Assembly: GCA_963854835.1 (NCBI GenBank)
Contig: OY978527.1
Span: forward strand, 25,312,557-25,376,556
Direction: 5' to 3'
Length of the DNA stretch: 64,000 nucleotides
Source of the DNA: Megamerina dolium
Taxonomy: Eukaryota; Arthropoda; Insecta; Diptera; Megamerinidae
Part shown: one piece after another, positions 24,388-34,079 of the stretch
How the letters are laid out: the number at the start of each line of letters is the position of its first letter
How positions within the stretch are numbered: position 1 is the stretch's first letter
The notes under the pieces: generated by a model
Databases searched by the model: none
Told to the model about the DNA's origin: nothing
Seen by the model: the letters and a program-made list of their open reading frames with translations, nothing else
Position numbers and translations under genes: made by a program

Positions 24388-24546
24388 ACGTTGTGCTGCT
24401 AGATGGTAATTCTCATAAAAAAAATTATTTTCGCTTTGTAACACAGCGTTGCACTAAATTTCTGTATTGTATAAATTTAGTGCAACGCTGTGTTACAAAG
24501 CGAAAATAATTTTTTTTATGAGAATTACCATCTAGCAGCACAACGT
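24388..24546. repeat. Perfect 74-bp inverted repeat with 11-bp loop
   Basis: Left arm 24388-24461, loop 24462-24472, right arm 24473-24546; the arms pair without mismatch, including matched runs of eight A and eight T. It abuts Penelope-like coding sequence on its right. No TA or other target duplication flanks it. Confidence 0.93.
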
Positions 24547-24559
24547 ATATACAGCACAA

Positions 24560-24750
24560 TTACATACCGATACACGGAACTACACAAAACAAATCAGAAC
24601 ATAAAATTCAACTGGTACACAGAAGACACATCATCAGACACAATAATGAATTTCAATTCAAATCACCCAATGAAGCAAAAAATAAATACGGCAAAAGGCA
24701 TCATCAGAGAACTTTTAATACCAGAGAAGTTCTACTTTGGTTTTTGAGCT
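24560..24750 (+). pseudogene. Penelope-like element fragment: end of RT domain
   Basis: The plus strand encodes FNWYTEDTSSDTIMNFNSNH, then PMKQKINTAKGIIREL. This is the segment after the RT fingers-palm in Penelope-like elements (consensus WY.K.T.S.R.LNF.S.HP...K), normally followed by a linker and a GIY-YIG nuclease. Neither the YxDD motif nor the nuclease is present. Only about 60 codons remain, starting directly at the hairpin edge. The surviving frame ends at 24747. Confidence 0.65.
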
Positions 24751-25389
24751 TTTCTCTGATTACAATATCAGGGTTACTTAACAGAGTTGCAGTATACAGA
24801 GATGTTGAAGAGAGCAATGCCATGACCAGGAGAGCAAATGCTGTAAATTAACATAGCAGATTATATTGAAATAAGAGCACATAATTACACATTTATTTGT
24901 TTTTTTTTTTTTTTATTTTTTTAATTACATTTATTTGTGAATTAGTAAATATTTGTGTGAATGAATTCTATATATGTATGATAGCATGTTTTATGAAGAA
25001 TTTTTACTAGTATTCAACATATAGGAGAACTGCAAGAGGTGTGGAGTGTAGTTAGAAACACTAGAACACATCATGTCGGCGTGCAAAAACATAGCACCAA
25101 CTGCTTACACAAGAAGACAAAGAACGTAGCGAAAATCATATATCAGAAAGTCCTTGAAAAATACAACATTGGTTATGAACGAGCACCCTTTTAGAAAAAC
25201 AATCCATGCTCGTGATTGAAAATGAATATGTGAAAGTTTACTATTATCGTATCGTTTACTATTATACTGAACACACGTAAATCCACAATTGACCAGATAT
25301 TTCAATTATGGATAGAGAACTCAAGAAAATTATTCTTATAGATATAGCCATACCAGCAACCACCAACATTGTCGAACATATGTTTTAAT
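24751..25389 (+). other. Short retroelement zinc-finger relic (about 25030-25200)
   Basis: A T-run lies at 24899-24914. Around 25030-25130 the plus strand reads CKRCGV, then LETLEHIMSACKNIAPTAYT, a CCHC-like C-terminal finger found in several unclassified invertebrate non-LTR proteins. A related N-terminal type of patch occurs on the minus strand at 31924-32214. No more of the protein survives. Confidence 0.4.
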
Positions 25390-26770
25390 GGAAAAAGACA
25401 AATTATGGCAATTATTATTATTATTAAGGCTATGAAGCACCGCGAGCTGAAGATCTTTTGTGCAGCATTGTTCCCTAACTAGGAGATCTCAAGACTATTT
25501 ATAAATGTTGTCACTGCTGTGGGATTTATTTTAACTAGGTCCCTGGGTACTATGAATCCGTTGCCAAGGTGTTTTAGTCTATGTCTAGCCACAGCTGGCA
25601 AATTGCAAAGAACGTGTTCTGCTGTTTCCTGCTCTTTAAGACAGAGTCGACAGAGATCGTTGTTAACCACATCCATTTTCATCATGTGATAATTAAGTTT
25701 ACAATGACCTCTTAATAGTTCAGTGTACAACTTGATGTCTTTTCTGCTGAGGTTCAAGATAGCATCTACCTTAATTTGTTCAGGGTCAATGACTCATTTC
25801 GACTGCCACACGCCTGCTTGGGCTCTCCAGTAATCGGTTAGACTACTTTTTTCCTCTTCACATATTAAGTTGTTCATGAAGCCACTGTTTACCCCGCAGA
25901 AGGGTCCTGGGCATATGATAGGAGTGTCTGCGCCTTTTTTGGCCAGTGAATCTGCCATTTCATTGCCTGCATGCCCCTCGTGTCCCGGCACCCATATTAG
26001 AGTCACAGAATTCCTCTTTGCTAAGGTATTGAGAAGTTCGAAACTTAGATTCCCAGACCAACTTAGATTGGAACGAGAAATTCATTAGTGATTTTAGAGC
26101 TGCCTGACTGTCTGAAAGAATGCATATGTTCGTTTCTCGAGTGCTCCCACGTAGATATTCTCTGACAGATAGCTCTAAGGAGTAGACCTCCGCCTGAAAA
26201 TGTAAGCTCTTTTTCCCATTGCAATTGCCTTCCGGAAATTTGGACCTACAATTCCCGCTCCAGCACTACCGTCTTCCATTTTGGATCCATCAGTGTACCA
26301 TAGCTGTGAGCACTGTTTTAGAAATATTTCGTTGTTCCTCCGCGCTGAACGTACATGAATGATCACTTCAAAGAGTTTGGAGAATATAAGTTTTTTATCC
26401 ATCCTGTCAAAGACCGTGAGACCCAGTGAATTCCAGACTACATCTATAATCTTAATGTGTCCTTTTAGGTTGCCTTCTTTCAGGTGAATAGAGTTCGGAA
26501 GCCTTATCGCTGCACTGGCTGCTGTTCTCTTGACCACAAGGTGTAGAGGATTGAGACCTGTGATTATTACTAAAGCTACTGTGGGGCTAGTTCTGATCGC
26601 TCCCGTTACGCTCAAACAGGCTATTCGATGAATCCTGTTAAGGATCGTCTGAGTCCCAATTTGATTTGCCTTGGGCCACCATGCCAGAGAGGCATAAGTG
26701 ATCATTGGTACTATTACAGTTTTGTAAGACCACGCCATCATTTTAGGTCTTAGTACCATACAGCCTTTGG
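25390..26770 (-). pseudogene. I-clade non-LTR retrotransposon relic: RT thumb, RNase H, C-terminus
   Basis: 5'-truncated minus-strand copy. 26175-26831 holds the RT thumb (VIVPMITYASLAWWPKAN, LNRIHRIACLSVTGAIRTSP) and the start of RNase H (LWYTDGSKMEDGSAGAGI, first catalytic D). 25794-26006 holds the end of RNase H (IWVPGHEGHAGNEMADSLAK). 25479-25757 is the C-terminal part with the knuckle CRLCLKEQETAEHVLCNLP. Frames shift between these blocks. The 3' end near 25405-25425 carries a TAA-repeat tail, which together with RNase H is characteristic of the I clade. Inactive: no endonuclease, no RT palm. Confidence 0.83.
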
Positions 26771-27344
26771 CAGAATTGGCAATAGAAATGAAATGAAATT
26801 GGAACCTGAACGAAATACAATAATACAACAATTAGCTCTGAAAGTGTAACTCCAAAAATCTAATGAATTACATCAAAACTTTAGGACTCCCTCCATGGAC
26901 GATTGATCAAATACAGAACTCGGCGATCTTGCATACCTTTCATATAATAAGAAGCACATTAAACTTTATTTAAACACTCTATATAGTATTCATATAGTAT
27001 TCAGCCAAGTCCAGCTCTTCCATTTTGAACAAATAAAAGTTTTTACACCCAAATCTGTGGGCAAAATTTTCCACTTAGTGGAGTAACAGAGGCCCAATTG
27101 CTGCGAACGGCGCCGAATCGATAATTCACGGTTATCAACAACACTGGCAGATACAGCTGCGATATTTTCCTCTGTCCTCTACATATACGTGTTGGTGGTT
27201 TAATGTCCAATAATAAAGGGTTATCCATTTTGCGGTTTCAAAAGTAAATGTAAATAAAACACATATAAAATATTTTTTATCATGATATTTCTTTTTTATT
27301 ATAAAGTGTGAACGTTGACATTATGTGTGAAGTACTACATCATT

Positions 27345-28388
27345 TTAATGACCACCACGCGAATTGTTGCAAGCATCGATTCTTTTGAGGTAATTTTCGA
27401 CCACTTTTTGACACATATTGGGCGGTATCTCAGCCATAACGTGACGAATGTTGGTTTTTAGGTGCTCAAGAGTTAAAGGTTTATCTGCATAAACACGGTC
27501 TTTCGCGTAGCCCCACAAAAAAAAGTCAAGCTGTGTCAAATCGCATGATCTTGGTGGCCACTTGATATCGCCACGACGAGAAATTACGCGGCCAGAAAAT
27601 TTCTCTTGCAATAAAGCCATATTCGCTCGAGTTGTGCGGCATGTGGCACCGTCTTGTTGAAACCACATATTCTCTAAGTCGTATTCTTCAATAGCAGGCA
27701 AAAAAAAGTCGGTTATCATATGACCATAACGCTCCGAATTGACGGTGACAGTCGTTCCATAGTCGTTTTCGAAGAAGTAAGGTCCAATCACACCTCCGGA
27801 CCAAAGAGCGCACCAAGCAGTGACTTTTTGTGGATGTAGTGGCCTCTCTTCAATTACTTGAGGATTCTCAGAACCCCAAATACGACAATTTTGTTTGTTA
27901 ACACACCCACCGAGTGAGAAATGTGCTTCGTCGCTGAAGAAAATTTTGTTCGAAAAATCGCCGTCCACCGCCTGTTGTTCAAGCACCCATTCGACGTATC
28001 TACGACGTTGTGAATGGTCAGCTGGCTTCAGTTGTTGTGTGAGCTGGATTTTATATGGATGTAGGTGTAGATCCAAATGCAAAATACGCCATAATGTGCC
28101 GTAAGACACTCCTAATTCCTGAGAACGACGAGGAATCGACACATTCGGGTCTTCGGCAACACTTTCACTTACAGCAGCGATATTTTCGGTGGTACGAGCG
28201 AAACGATGATGCACAGGCCTTACAATATCTGTAACCGATCCAGTCTCTTCATATTTCTTCACAATTTTGCCAATTGCTTGCGTAGTTGGACGATTATGTA
28301 AACCATAATCTCCTCTTAAAGCACGATATGTGGCTGTGGCAGAATCACCATTTTTGTAGTAGGTTTTTACAATTATAATGCGTTGTGC
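27345..28388 (-). pseudogene. DD41D-like transposase of element B (N-terminus displaced)
   Basis: About 347 codons, open to the stop at 27345-27347. Order: helix-turn-helix DNA-binding region (TATYRALRGDYG, TTQAIGKIVKKYEETGSV), a second HTH (PRRSQELGVSYGTLWRIL), then the DDE/D core: IFFSDEAHFSLGG (first D), MWFQQDGATCRTTRA (second D), RSCDLTQLDFFLWGYAKD. From the second D there are 36 residues to the D of SCD and 41 to the D of QLDFF, the latter spacing matching the rosa-type DD41D group first known from tephritids. The original first codons (MDRLTIAQRI) lie at 31165-31194, beyond the inserted RTE-like copy. The catalytic part is unbroken, but the gene is split. The upstream codons now in frame (28389-28403) come from the RTE copy. 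Confidence 0.88.
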
Positions 28389-28742
28389 CATGCTGAAAGG
28401 CACGAATTAGGATGTGGATTTTTGGTCAGCAAGAGACTACGACATCTTGTCTCACAGTTCACGCCTGTGAACGAACGGCTGGCCACAATCCGCATCAAGG
28501 CAAAATTTTTCAACATCAGCCTTATATGTGCCCACGCTCCGACGGATGAGAAGGACAATGTGACCAAGGAGAGCTTCATTCAGCGCCTCGAAGAAGCTTA
28601 TGACCGCTGCCCCCGCCACGATATCAAAATCGTGCTTGGCGACTTTAATGCCAGGGTGGGCAAGGAAGGTACCTTTGGTCCAACTGTCGGAAAATTCAGC
28701 CTCCACCAGAACACCTCCGATAACGGAATGAGGCTGAAATGA
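28389..28742 (+). pseudogene. RTE-like ORF: endonuclease N-terminal part
   Basis: Opens at the truncated 5' end; reads LGCGFLVSKRL, ISLICAHAPTDEKDN, and IKIVLGDFNARVGKEGTFGP with the catalytic GDFN. Ends at a frameshift inside an ATGAATGA-type direct repeat at 28733-28754, a likely replication-slippage event. The endonuclease continues in the next frame. The domain nicks target DNA in the family. Confidence 0.8.
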
Positions 28743-30469
28743 ATGAAATGAATGAGGCACGAAACATGGTAATTGGTGGTACCAGATTCCAGCATCTCGA
28801 CATCCACAAAGCGACATGGTTGTCTCCAGATCATCGTACAAGAAACCAAATTGATTATGTGGTGATTGACGGAAGGCATGCTTCCAGTGTGATGGACGTG
28901 AAATCGATCCGTGGTGCCAACATCGACTCAGATCACCACCTTGCTGCAGCTAAGGTGCGCACACGCTTATGTGTCGCAAATAACAAGAGAAGTCCCACAC
29001 AGAGAAAGCTCGACGTCAGTAAGCTGCGATCACCAGAGACAGCAGATGCATTTTCCACTCGACTATCGGATCTGCTTATGCAGAACACTCCCCAACTTGA
29101 TGATACATGCGCACGGTGGACACATATATCCCACTCCATGACTACTGCTGCCGAGGAGGTAATCGGTTACTACCGGCCTCTGAGGAATGAGTGGTATGAT
29201 CAGGAGTGTCGCGACGCTACCGCAGAGAAAGACGCCGCCTACAGAAGAACCCTGCGTGCAGGCGCAACGCGAGCTGTTAAGGAGCGGTATAGAGAGAAAA
29301 GGAGTGCAGAGAGACGTCTTTTCAGGCGCAAGAAGAGGGAGTTGGAAAGACGTGAGTGTGAGGAGATAGTGATGTGTACCGACAAGAATGAGACTCGAAA
29401 ATTCTTCGAAAATATCAAGCGCCTGAGTGGAGGTTTAAATCCCGGAGCCTCTTCTTGTCGTGATGGAAATGGGAATCTGGTTACAGATGTCCAGAGTGTA
29501 CTGAGCCTATGGAGGGAACACTTCTCCACGTTACTGAATGGCGATGCTACGAACAATTCCGCCAGTGGAGGAGATTGCCCGATAACCCCAATTACAGATG
29601 ATGGTGTTGATGTTCCACCACCCGACTATGACGAGGTTGAAACGGCCATTTTAAGGCTGAAGAACAACAAAGCTGCAGGTGCTGATGGCCTGCCTGCCGA
29701 GTTGTTTAAGACCGGCGGCGATGAGCTTCTCACCCGCATGCACCAGCTCATAAGCAGAATATGGTCGGATGAAAGCATGCCTGATGATTGGAGGCTCAGT
29801 GTTCTCTGTCCTGTACATAAAAAAGGAGACCCCACAATTTGCGCCAACTACCGTGGAATAAGTCTCCTGAGCATCGCATACAAGGTTCTATCGAGCGTAC
29901 TGTGTGAAAGGTTGAAGCCTATGCTCAGCAACCTGATTGGACCTTATCAGTGTGGCTTCAGACCTGGTAAATCCACCATCGACCAGATTTTCACACTGCG
30001 CCAAATCCTGGAGAAGACCCAAGAAAAACAGATCGACACACACCACCTATTTGTTGATTATAAAGCCGCTTTCGACAGTCCGGTAAGGGATTACCTCTAC
30101 GCAACAATGTCTGAGTTCGGTATTCCTGCAAAGCTCATTCGACTTTGTAGAATGACACTGCATAACTCTCGTTGTGCAGTGAAAATTGGGAAGGACCTCT
30201 CCGCACCGTTTAATACCGAACGGGGTTTCAGACAAGGTGATTCGTTATCGTGCGACTTCTTCAATCTTATTATGGAGAAAATAATACGAGCTGCTGATCT
30301 ACGACATAATGGCACTATCTTCAACAAAAGTGTCATGCTGTTAGCGTATGCCGACGATATTGACATAATCGGCATGAACACGCGAGCAGTCAGTGCAGCA
30401 TTCTCAGAGTTGGAAAGAGAGTCGCGTCGGATGGATCTCACGGTGAACAAGGCAAGACGAAGTATCTAG
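28739..30469 (+). pseudogene. RTE-like ORF: endonuclease end and reverse transcriptase
   Basis: 576 codons. The endonuclease ends with DIHKATWLSPDHRTRNQIDY and the catalytic SDHH patch (DSDHHLAAAKVRT). A Lys/Arg-rich linker follows, then [70 protein letters not shown] (first D), GFRQGDSLSCDFFNLIM and the catalytic YADD at nt 30347-30358. The frame ends early at 30467-30469 because of a small deletion relative to the copy at 62.8-64 kb (VNKARRSI here, VNEGKTKYL there). The RT palm is otherwise intact. Confidence 0.85.
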
Positions 30470-31125
30470 TGTCAACAAACAAAGAGTCCCGGCGTCTTGG
30501 ACAGCACGTCACTGTTGACAACTACGCTTTTGAAGTAGTAAGGGACTTTGTCTATCTTGGAACCAGCATTAACAGCAGTAATGACGTCAGCTTGGAGATC
30601 ATGCGTAGGATAACTCTTGCTAACAGGTGTTACTTTGGGCTGAGTGAGCAATTGAAAAGTCGAGCCCTCTCTCGAAGAACGAAAACTACACTCTACAAGT
30701 CTCTCATCATGCCTGTCCTAACATATGGCGCTGAAGCCTGGACAATTTCCATCTCGGATGAGCGAATGCTTGGAGTTTTCGAGAGAAAGGTCCTACGCAG
30801 GATCTTTGGACCTATTTGCGTTGGTGGCGAGTACCGAATAAGATACAACCATGAGCTGTACGAGCTATATGCCGATATTGACATAGTAAAGCGCATCAAA
30901 ATCCAGCGGCTGCGCTGGCTAGGTCATGTCGAGCGAATGGAAGAACACGCTCCAGCTAAGAAGGTGTTATATTCGGAACCCGCTGGAGGACGACGCAGAA
31001 GAGGAAGACCAAAACTCCGGTGGAAAGACCAAGTACTGGAGAACCTGACGGCGCTTGGAATTTCTAACTGGCGCCAGCTAGCGAAGAACAGAGATGGCTG
31101 GCGAAGCATGTTATTTTCGGCCTAA
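30469..31125 (+). pseudogene. RTE-like ORF: C-terminal thumb and tail
   Basis: 218 codons continuing the protein after the frameshift: LGQHVTVDNYAFEVV, YLGTSINSSNDVS, LTYGAEAWTISISDERML, ERKVLRRIFGP, IQRLRWLGHVERMEE and GRRRRGRPKLRWKDQVLENL. This is the standard C-terminus of the family and ends 40 bp before the 3' end of the element. It is not translated independently as far as can be seen. Confidence 0.85.
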
Positions 31126-31593
31126 ATCGATATTCGGTTGTTATGGCCACATAAGTAAGTAAGTAATGCGTTGTGCGATAGTTAAGCGATCCATTTTCGT
31201 AAATGTCAGACTTTGAACTGAAAAAGAAAGAAATTGTTTTAACAACTCAGTTTGACAGATGTCGAATTCTAGCCCTATACTTTTGAAACCGCGAAATGGA
31301 TAACCCTTTATAATTTTGGTCCTAAATTTAGTCAGAAGAGACTGTATAGCCACCTCAGAAGGTCGCCCAAACTGACCATAAAATGGAAGAAGTGCACGAT
31401 GCGCTTTCTTAACCGAGCATGAATTTTGATAATAAAATTCAATAATCTGCAAGCGTTGTTCATTTGTAAGTCGTTTCATAAGTAAATGATAGACCAAACT
31501 GAACATGTTTGACAGTAACATGTTACACGAAAACAGCAGAGCTGCCAAAAGGGTGTTTTCAAAAAAAAGTTTCCAAAAAATCACCCTCTACTT

Positions 31594-32220
31594 GCGATAA
31601 TTTTTTTTAAATTTTCACGGCATGACTAGTGTTTGCAACAGTAACATCAATAATAATCATCAATCATTGCTAATTTGATTAGCCTCATTTTTAGATTTAG
31701 TACAGTCGCTTTCCAATCTGTATATACAATATTAGCAGTGTCTTCAACATTTTCATGCTCTACCTTTGTTATTTCCTCTTCGCTAGCATTATTTTTTTCT
31801 TCCTATTCATTGTTTAGTCTTTCGCCTACGGCGCTCTCATTTACAAGATGTTCATCAGGTACATTTAAACATTTCGTTTCTTCCATAATTAGTGCTGATT
31901 GAAATTAGGTTCCCGGTTTTTAATTATTGGACATAGTCAGATAGTTGCTGATTGCTGATATTATAGTCAGGGAATTGTCTTAAAAATATTTTGCGCATAG
32001 GTCCACGATACGCTGTAATTTTGCTCTCTTGTTGAGTTACCTTATAATAGGTACGCATTAATCCTTCGTTTACTGCATTTGTCCAGTCGCGCCTCTGTCT
32101 TAAATACTTTAACAGCATTTGTGAGAGCCTCAACAGGAGGTGCATGCTGTGGACGTATTGGCTGTGTGTTGTTGTTGTTATTTTTGTTGTTTTGTGGGAT
32201 ATTTGTCTCACCATGCCGAG
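31594..32220 (-). pseudogene. Unclassified retroelement relic (N-terminal region)
   Basis: A 96-codon minus-strand frame at 31924-32214 contains RRDWTNAVNEGLMRTYYKVT, then YRGPMRKIFLRQFPDYNISN. This arrangement (WT..LNE.L..YY, YR..., FP.......L.D) is seen before the RT domain in some invertebrate non-LTR or Penelope-type proteins. Acidic text at 31660-31900 (EEEITKVEHENVED) may continue it in a broken frame. Assignment to a clade is not possible here. Confidence 0.4.
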
Positions 32221-34074
32221 TTTTGTACGTAATACGCGGGAGTTTTGCTGCGATACCGACGCAGTGGGGTTATCCGATTTCCCCCATTCAACGCCTTGTC
32301 GAATTTTAGCTTCTAATATTATTATTATTATTATTATTGCTTGGTATACACTGCGACCAATATATATATATGTATATTATGCCCCAGACACCTCTTCTGT
32401 AAGTCCAACGATTATAAGATGCTCACAAGTTTGCTCAGCTTTAATGCTTTAATTTCTTTCTCTAGGATCTGATATAAACCCCAATACTTATTTCAAGCTC
32501 ATAGCTCATATCGGCGGCATTATAATATTACAAAATGATCTAACAAATGAAACCAAAGTAATTTGTATAATTTGTTTGCGTTTAATTTCATTTTGAAGCT
32601 AATTTTGACACTATGAAATAAACATGGTTTATACTGAAAAAACTTTTTTCACATTTCGCTCTTTATTTATTGTAATCTAATTTGCGTCGCCGTATATGAT
32701 TCAAGTTGATTTTCAATATTATCAAGCAAGTACTTATCCACAGAATGAAAGTTGTAGATTTGCTTATTGAATATATTGTAAGTTATACGTGATGTTTTCA
32801 TAAAACAACACAAACAACACAATATATATACCTTACATTGTTAACATCATATACGACAATACCCACCTATGACTATGAATTTAACCATCATCAATATTTT
32901 CAATGGAATATCTAATGAAGCAGCCATCTCACATAAAAAGTGAAACAATTTTTTTTCATTTGTTTTTTTTTTTTGCGGCAGAAAGAAAATGCAACTCAAA
33001 ACTTGATGTGCAACAATTCAATTATGCCTTACGCATCAACACTCTACTATACATATGGGCACGAGTACTCGTATATTGTATATAGATGCCGATGCATTGC
33101 ACTAAAGACTCAGTGTATTGGAATTTGCCACAAAGTAAAATAACAGTAGAGAAGAATCAATGAAATAAAGTAGACAACTCAAAATAACAACAGCAGAAGA
33201 AAAAAAATGCAAAACAAACAAACAAACAAAAATATAAAATTGCAATCAAATGAAATACCTTGAGCTATAAATCATATGATGCGTGTTGCGTTGCATTGCA
33301 ATCACCTCACGATACAAGCATAAATGTTGAATTGAAACGTATGGTTACATTAAAGTAGAGCAAAATTATGGAAAAAAAGTGTGGACACAATTTGTACGAT
33401 ATAAAATCAACTCTTTTATGAAATCTATTCGGTTGGCAACTAAGAAAGTGCCGAATTCACATATGGATGTGTATGACTGTCTACGCCAAAACACATTGCG
33501 CGGTGTTATGATGATTAGGGGTAGGTGGTCGATCTGACATCTGCAATTATGCCAGTTTTCCACTCACTTCCACCATTCTCTATCTTTTCCCTCCCTCTCT
33601 CTCTCAATTTGTTATTTCGTTTTTTTTGCTATGCCAATTGATTTTTTTTCTTGTTTAGATTATTATTATTCATTAATCTCTCCAAGTAAAAAGGTTTGTT
33701 CGTACCTTTCTTTTCTATTCTCTTCCCGAATAATTAATTGCAAAGTAGTTTGATATTATTATGTTTCTTAAATTGTGTTAATAAACTATTAAATAAATTA
33801 ATTAAAAACATTTAAAAAAATTAGTAATTGCAGTCATCTTGCATAGTACGCTCAATGAAAGCCAGAGACAAGAGACAGAAAGGAGGAATGTCGCCGTAAG
33901 TGAATATTTCTATTCTCATTGAAAGTAATGAACTTCTGCTTCCAATATGAAATATACAACATTTTTCTAGACTTAGCTAGAATGTGAAAATTCGCGATTA
34001 ATGACAGCATATAGTGTCATGGTAATTCAACGTAGTTAATAAACCTAATAGAGAGGCCGCTAGTTGAGAAAATA
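32221..34074. other. AT-rich stretch without recognised gene
   Basis: No coding or transposon homology seen. It contains a short (ATT)n at 32316-32337, A-runs at 33207-33235 and pyrimidine-rich DNA at 33570-33660. This could be genuine intergenic or intronic host DNA, the longest such stretch in the window. Confidence 0.35.
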
Positions 34075-34079
34075 CTAGG

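Larger units (their letters stand above)
28389..31164 (+). mobile_element. RTE-like non-LTR retrotransposon, copy RTE-1
   Basis: 5'-truncated copy inserted in transposon B and flanked by a 12-bp target duplication AATGCGTTGTGC (28377-28388 and 31165-31176). The 3' end is TATGGCCACA followed by a short TAAG repeat instead of poly(A), the style of RTE elements. It encodes endonuclease and RT but no RNase H. Two frameshifts break the ORF. Confidence 0.9.
27216..31308 (-). mobile_element. DD41D-like Tc1/mariner transposon (B), split by an RTE-like copy
   Basis: 31-bp TIRs at 27216-27246 and 31278-31308 (AAGGGTTATCC termini, one mismatch) flanked by TA on both sides. Without the 2.8-kb internal insertion the element is about 1.3 kb, a normal size. 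It sits inside transposon A. Its transposase gene is split near codon 10 by the RTE-like insertion. Confidence 0.92.
26990..31588 (-). mobile_element. Outer Tc1/mariner relic (A), split by a second transposon
   Basis: The right end near 31588 (AGAGGGTGATTTTTTGGAAA on the minus strand) is flanked by TA at 31589-31590. The transposase N-terminus starts at about 31481 and reads MKRLTNEQRLQIIEFYYQNS, then KKAHRALLPFYG, as far as the TA at 31309-31310. It resumes at 27213 and reads LLDIKPPTRICRG, then (frame shifted) ENIAAVSASVVDNRELSIRR and SQQLGLCYSTKWKILPTDLG to about 27000, where homology stops. The intervening 4.1 kb is transposon B with its own insertion. A is 3'-truncated and dead. Confidence 0.78.

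Noticed and set aside
28452..28879. Minus-strand ORFs opposite the RTE-like endonuclease
   Set aside because: They overlap a clearly homologous plus-strand domain and have no homology of their own.
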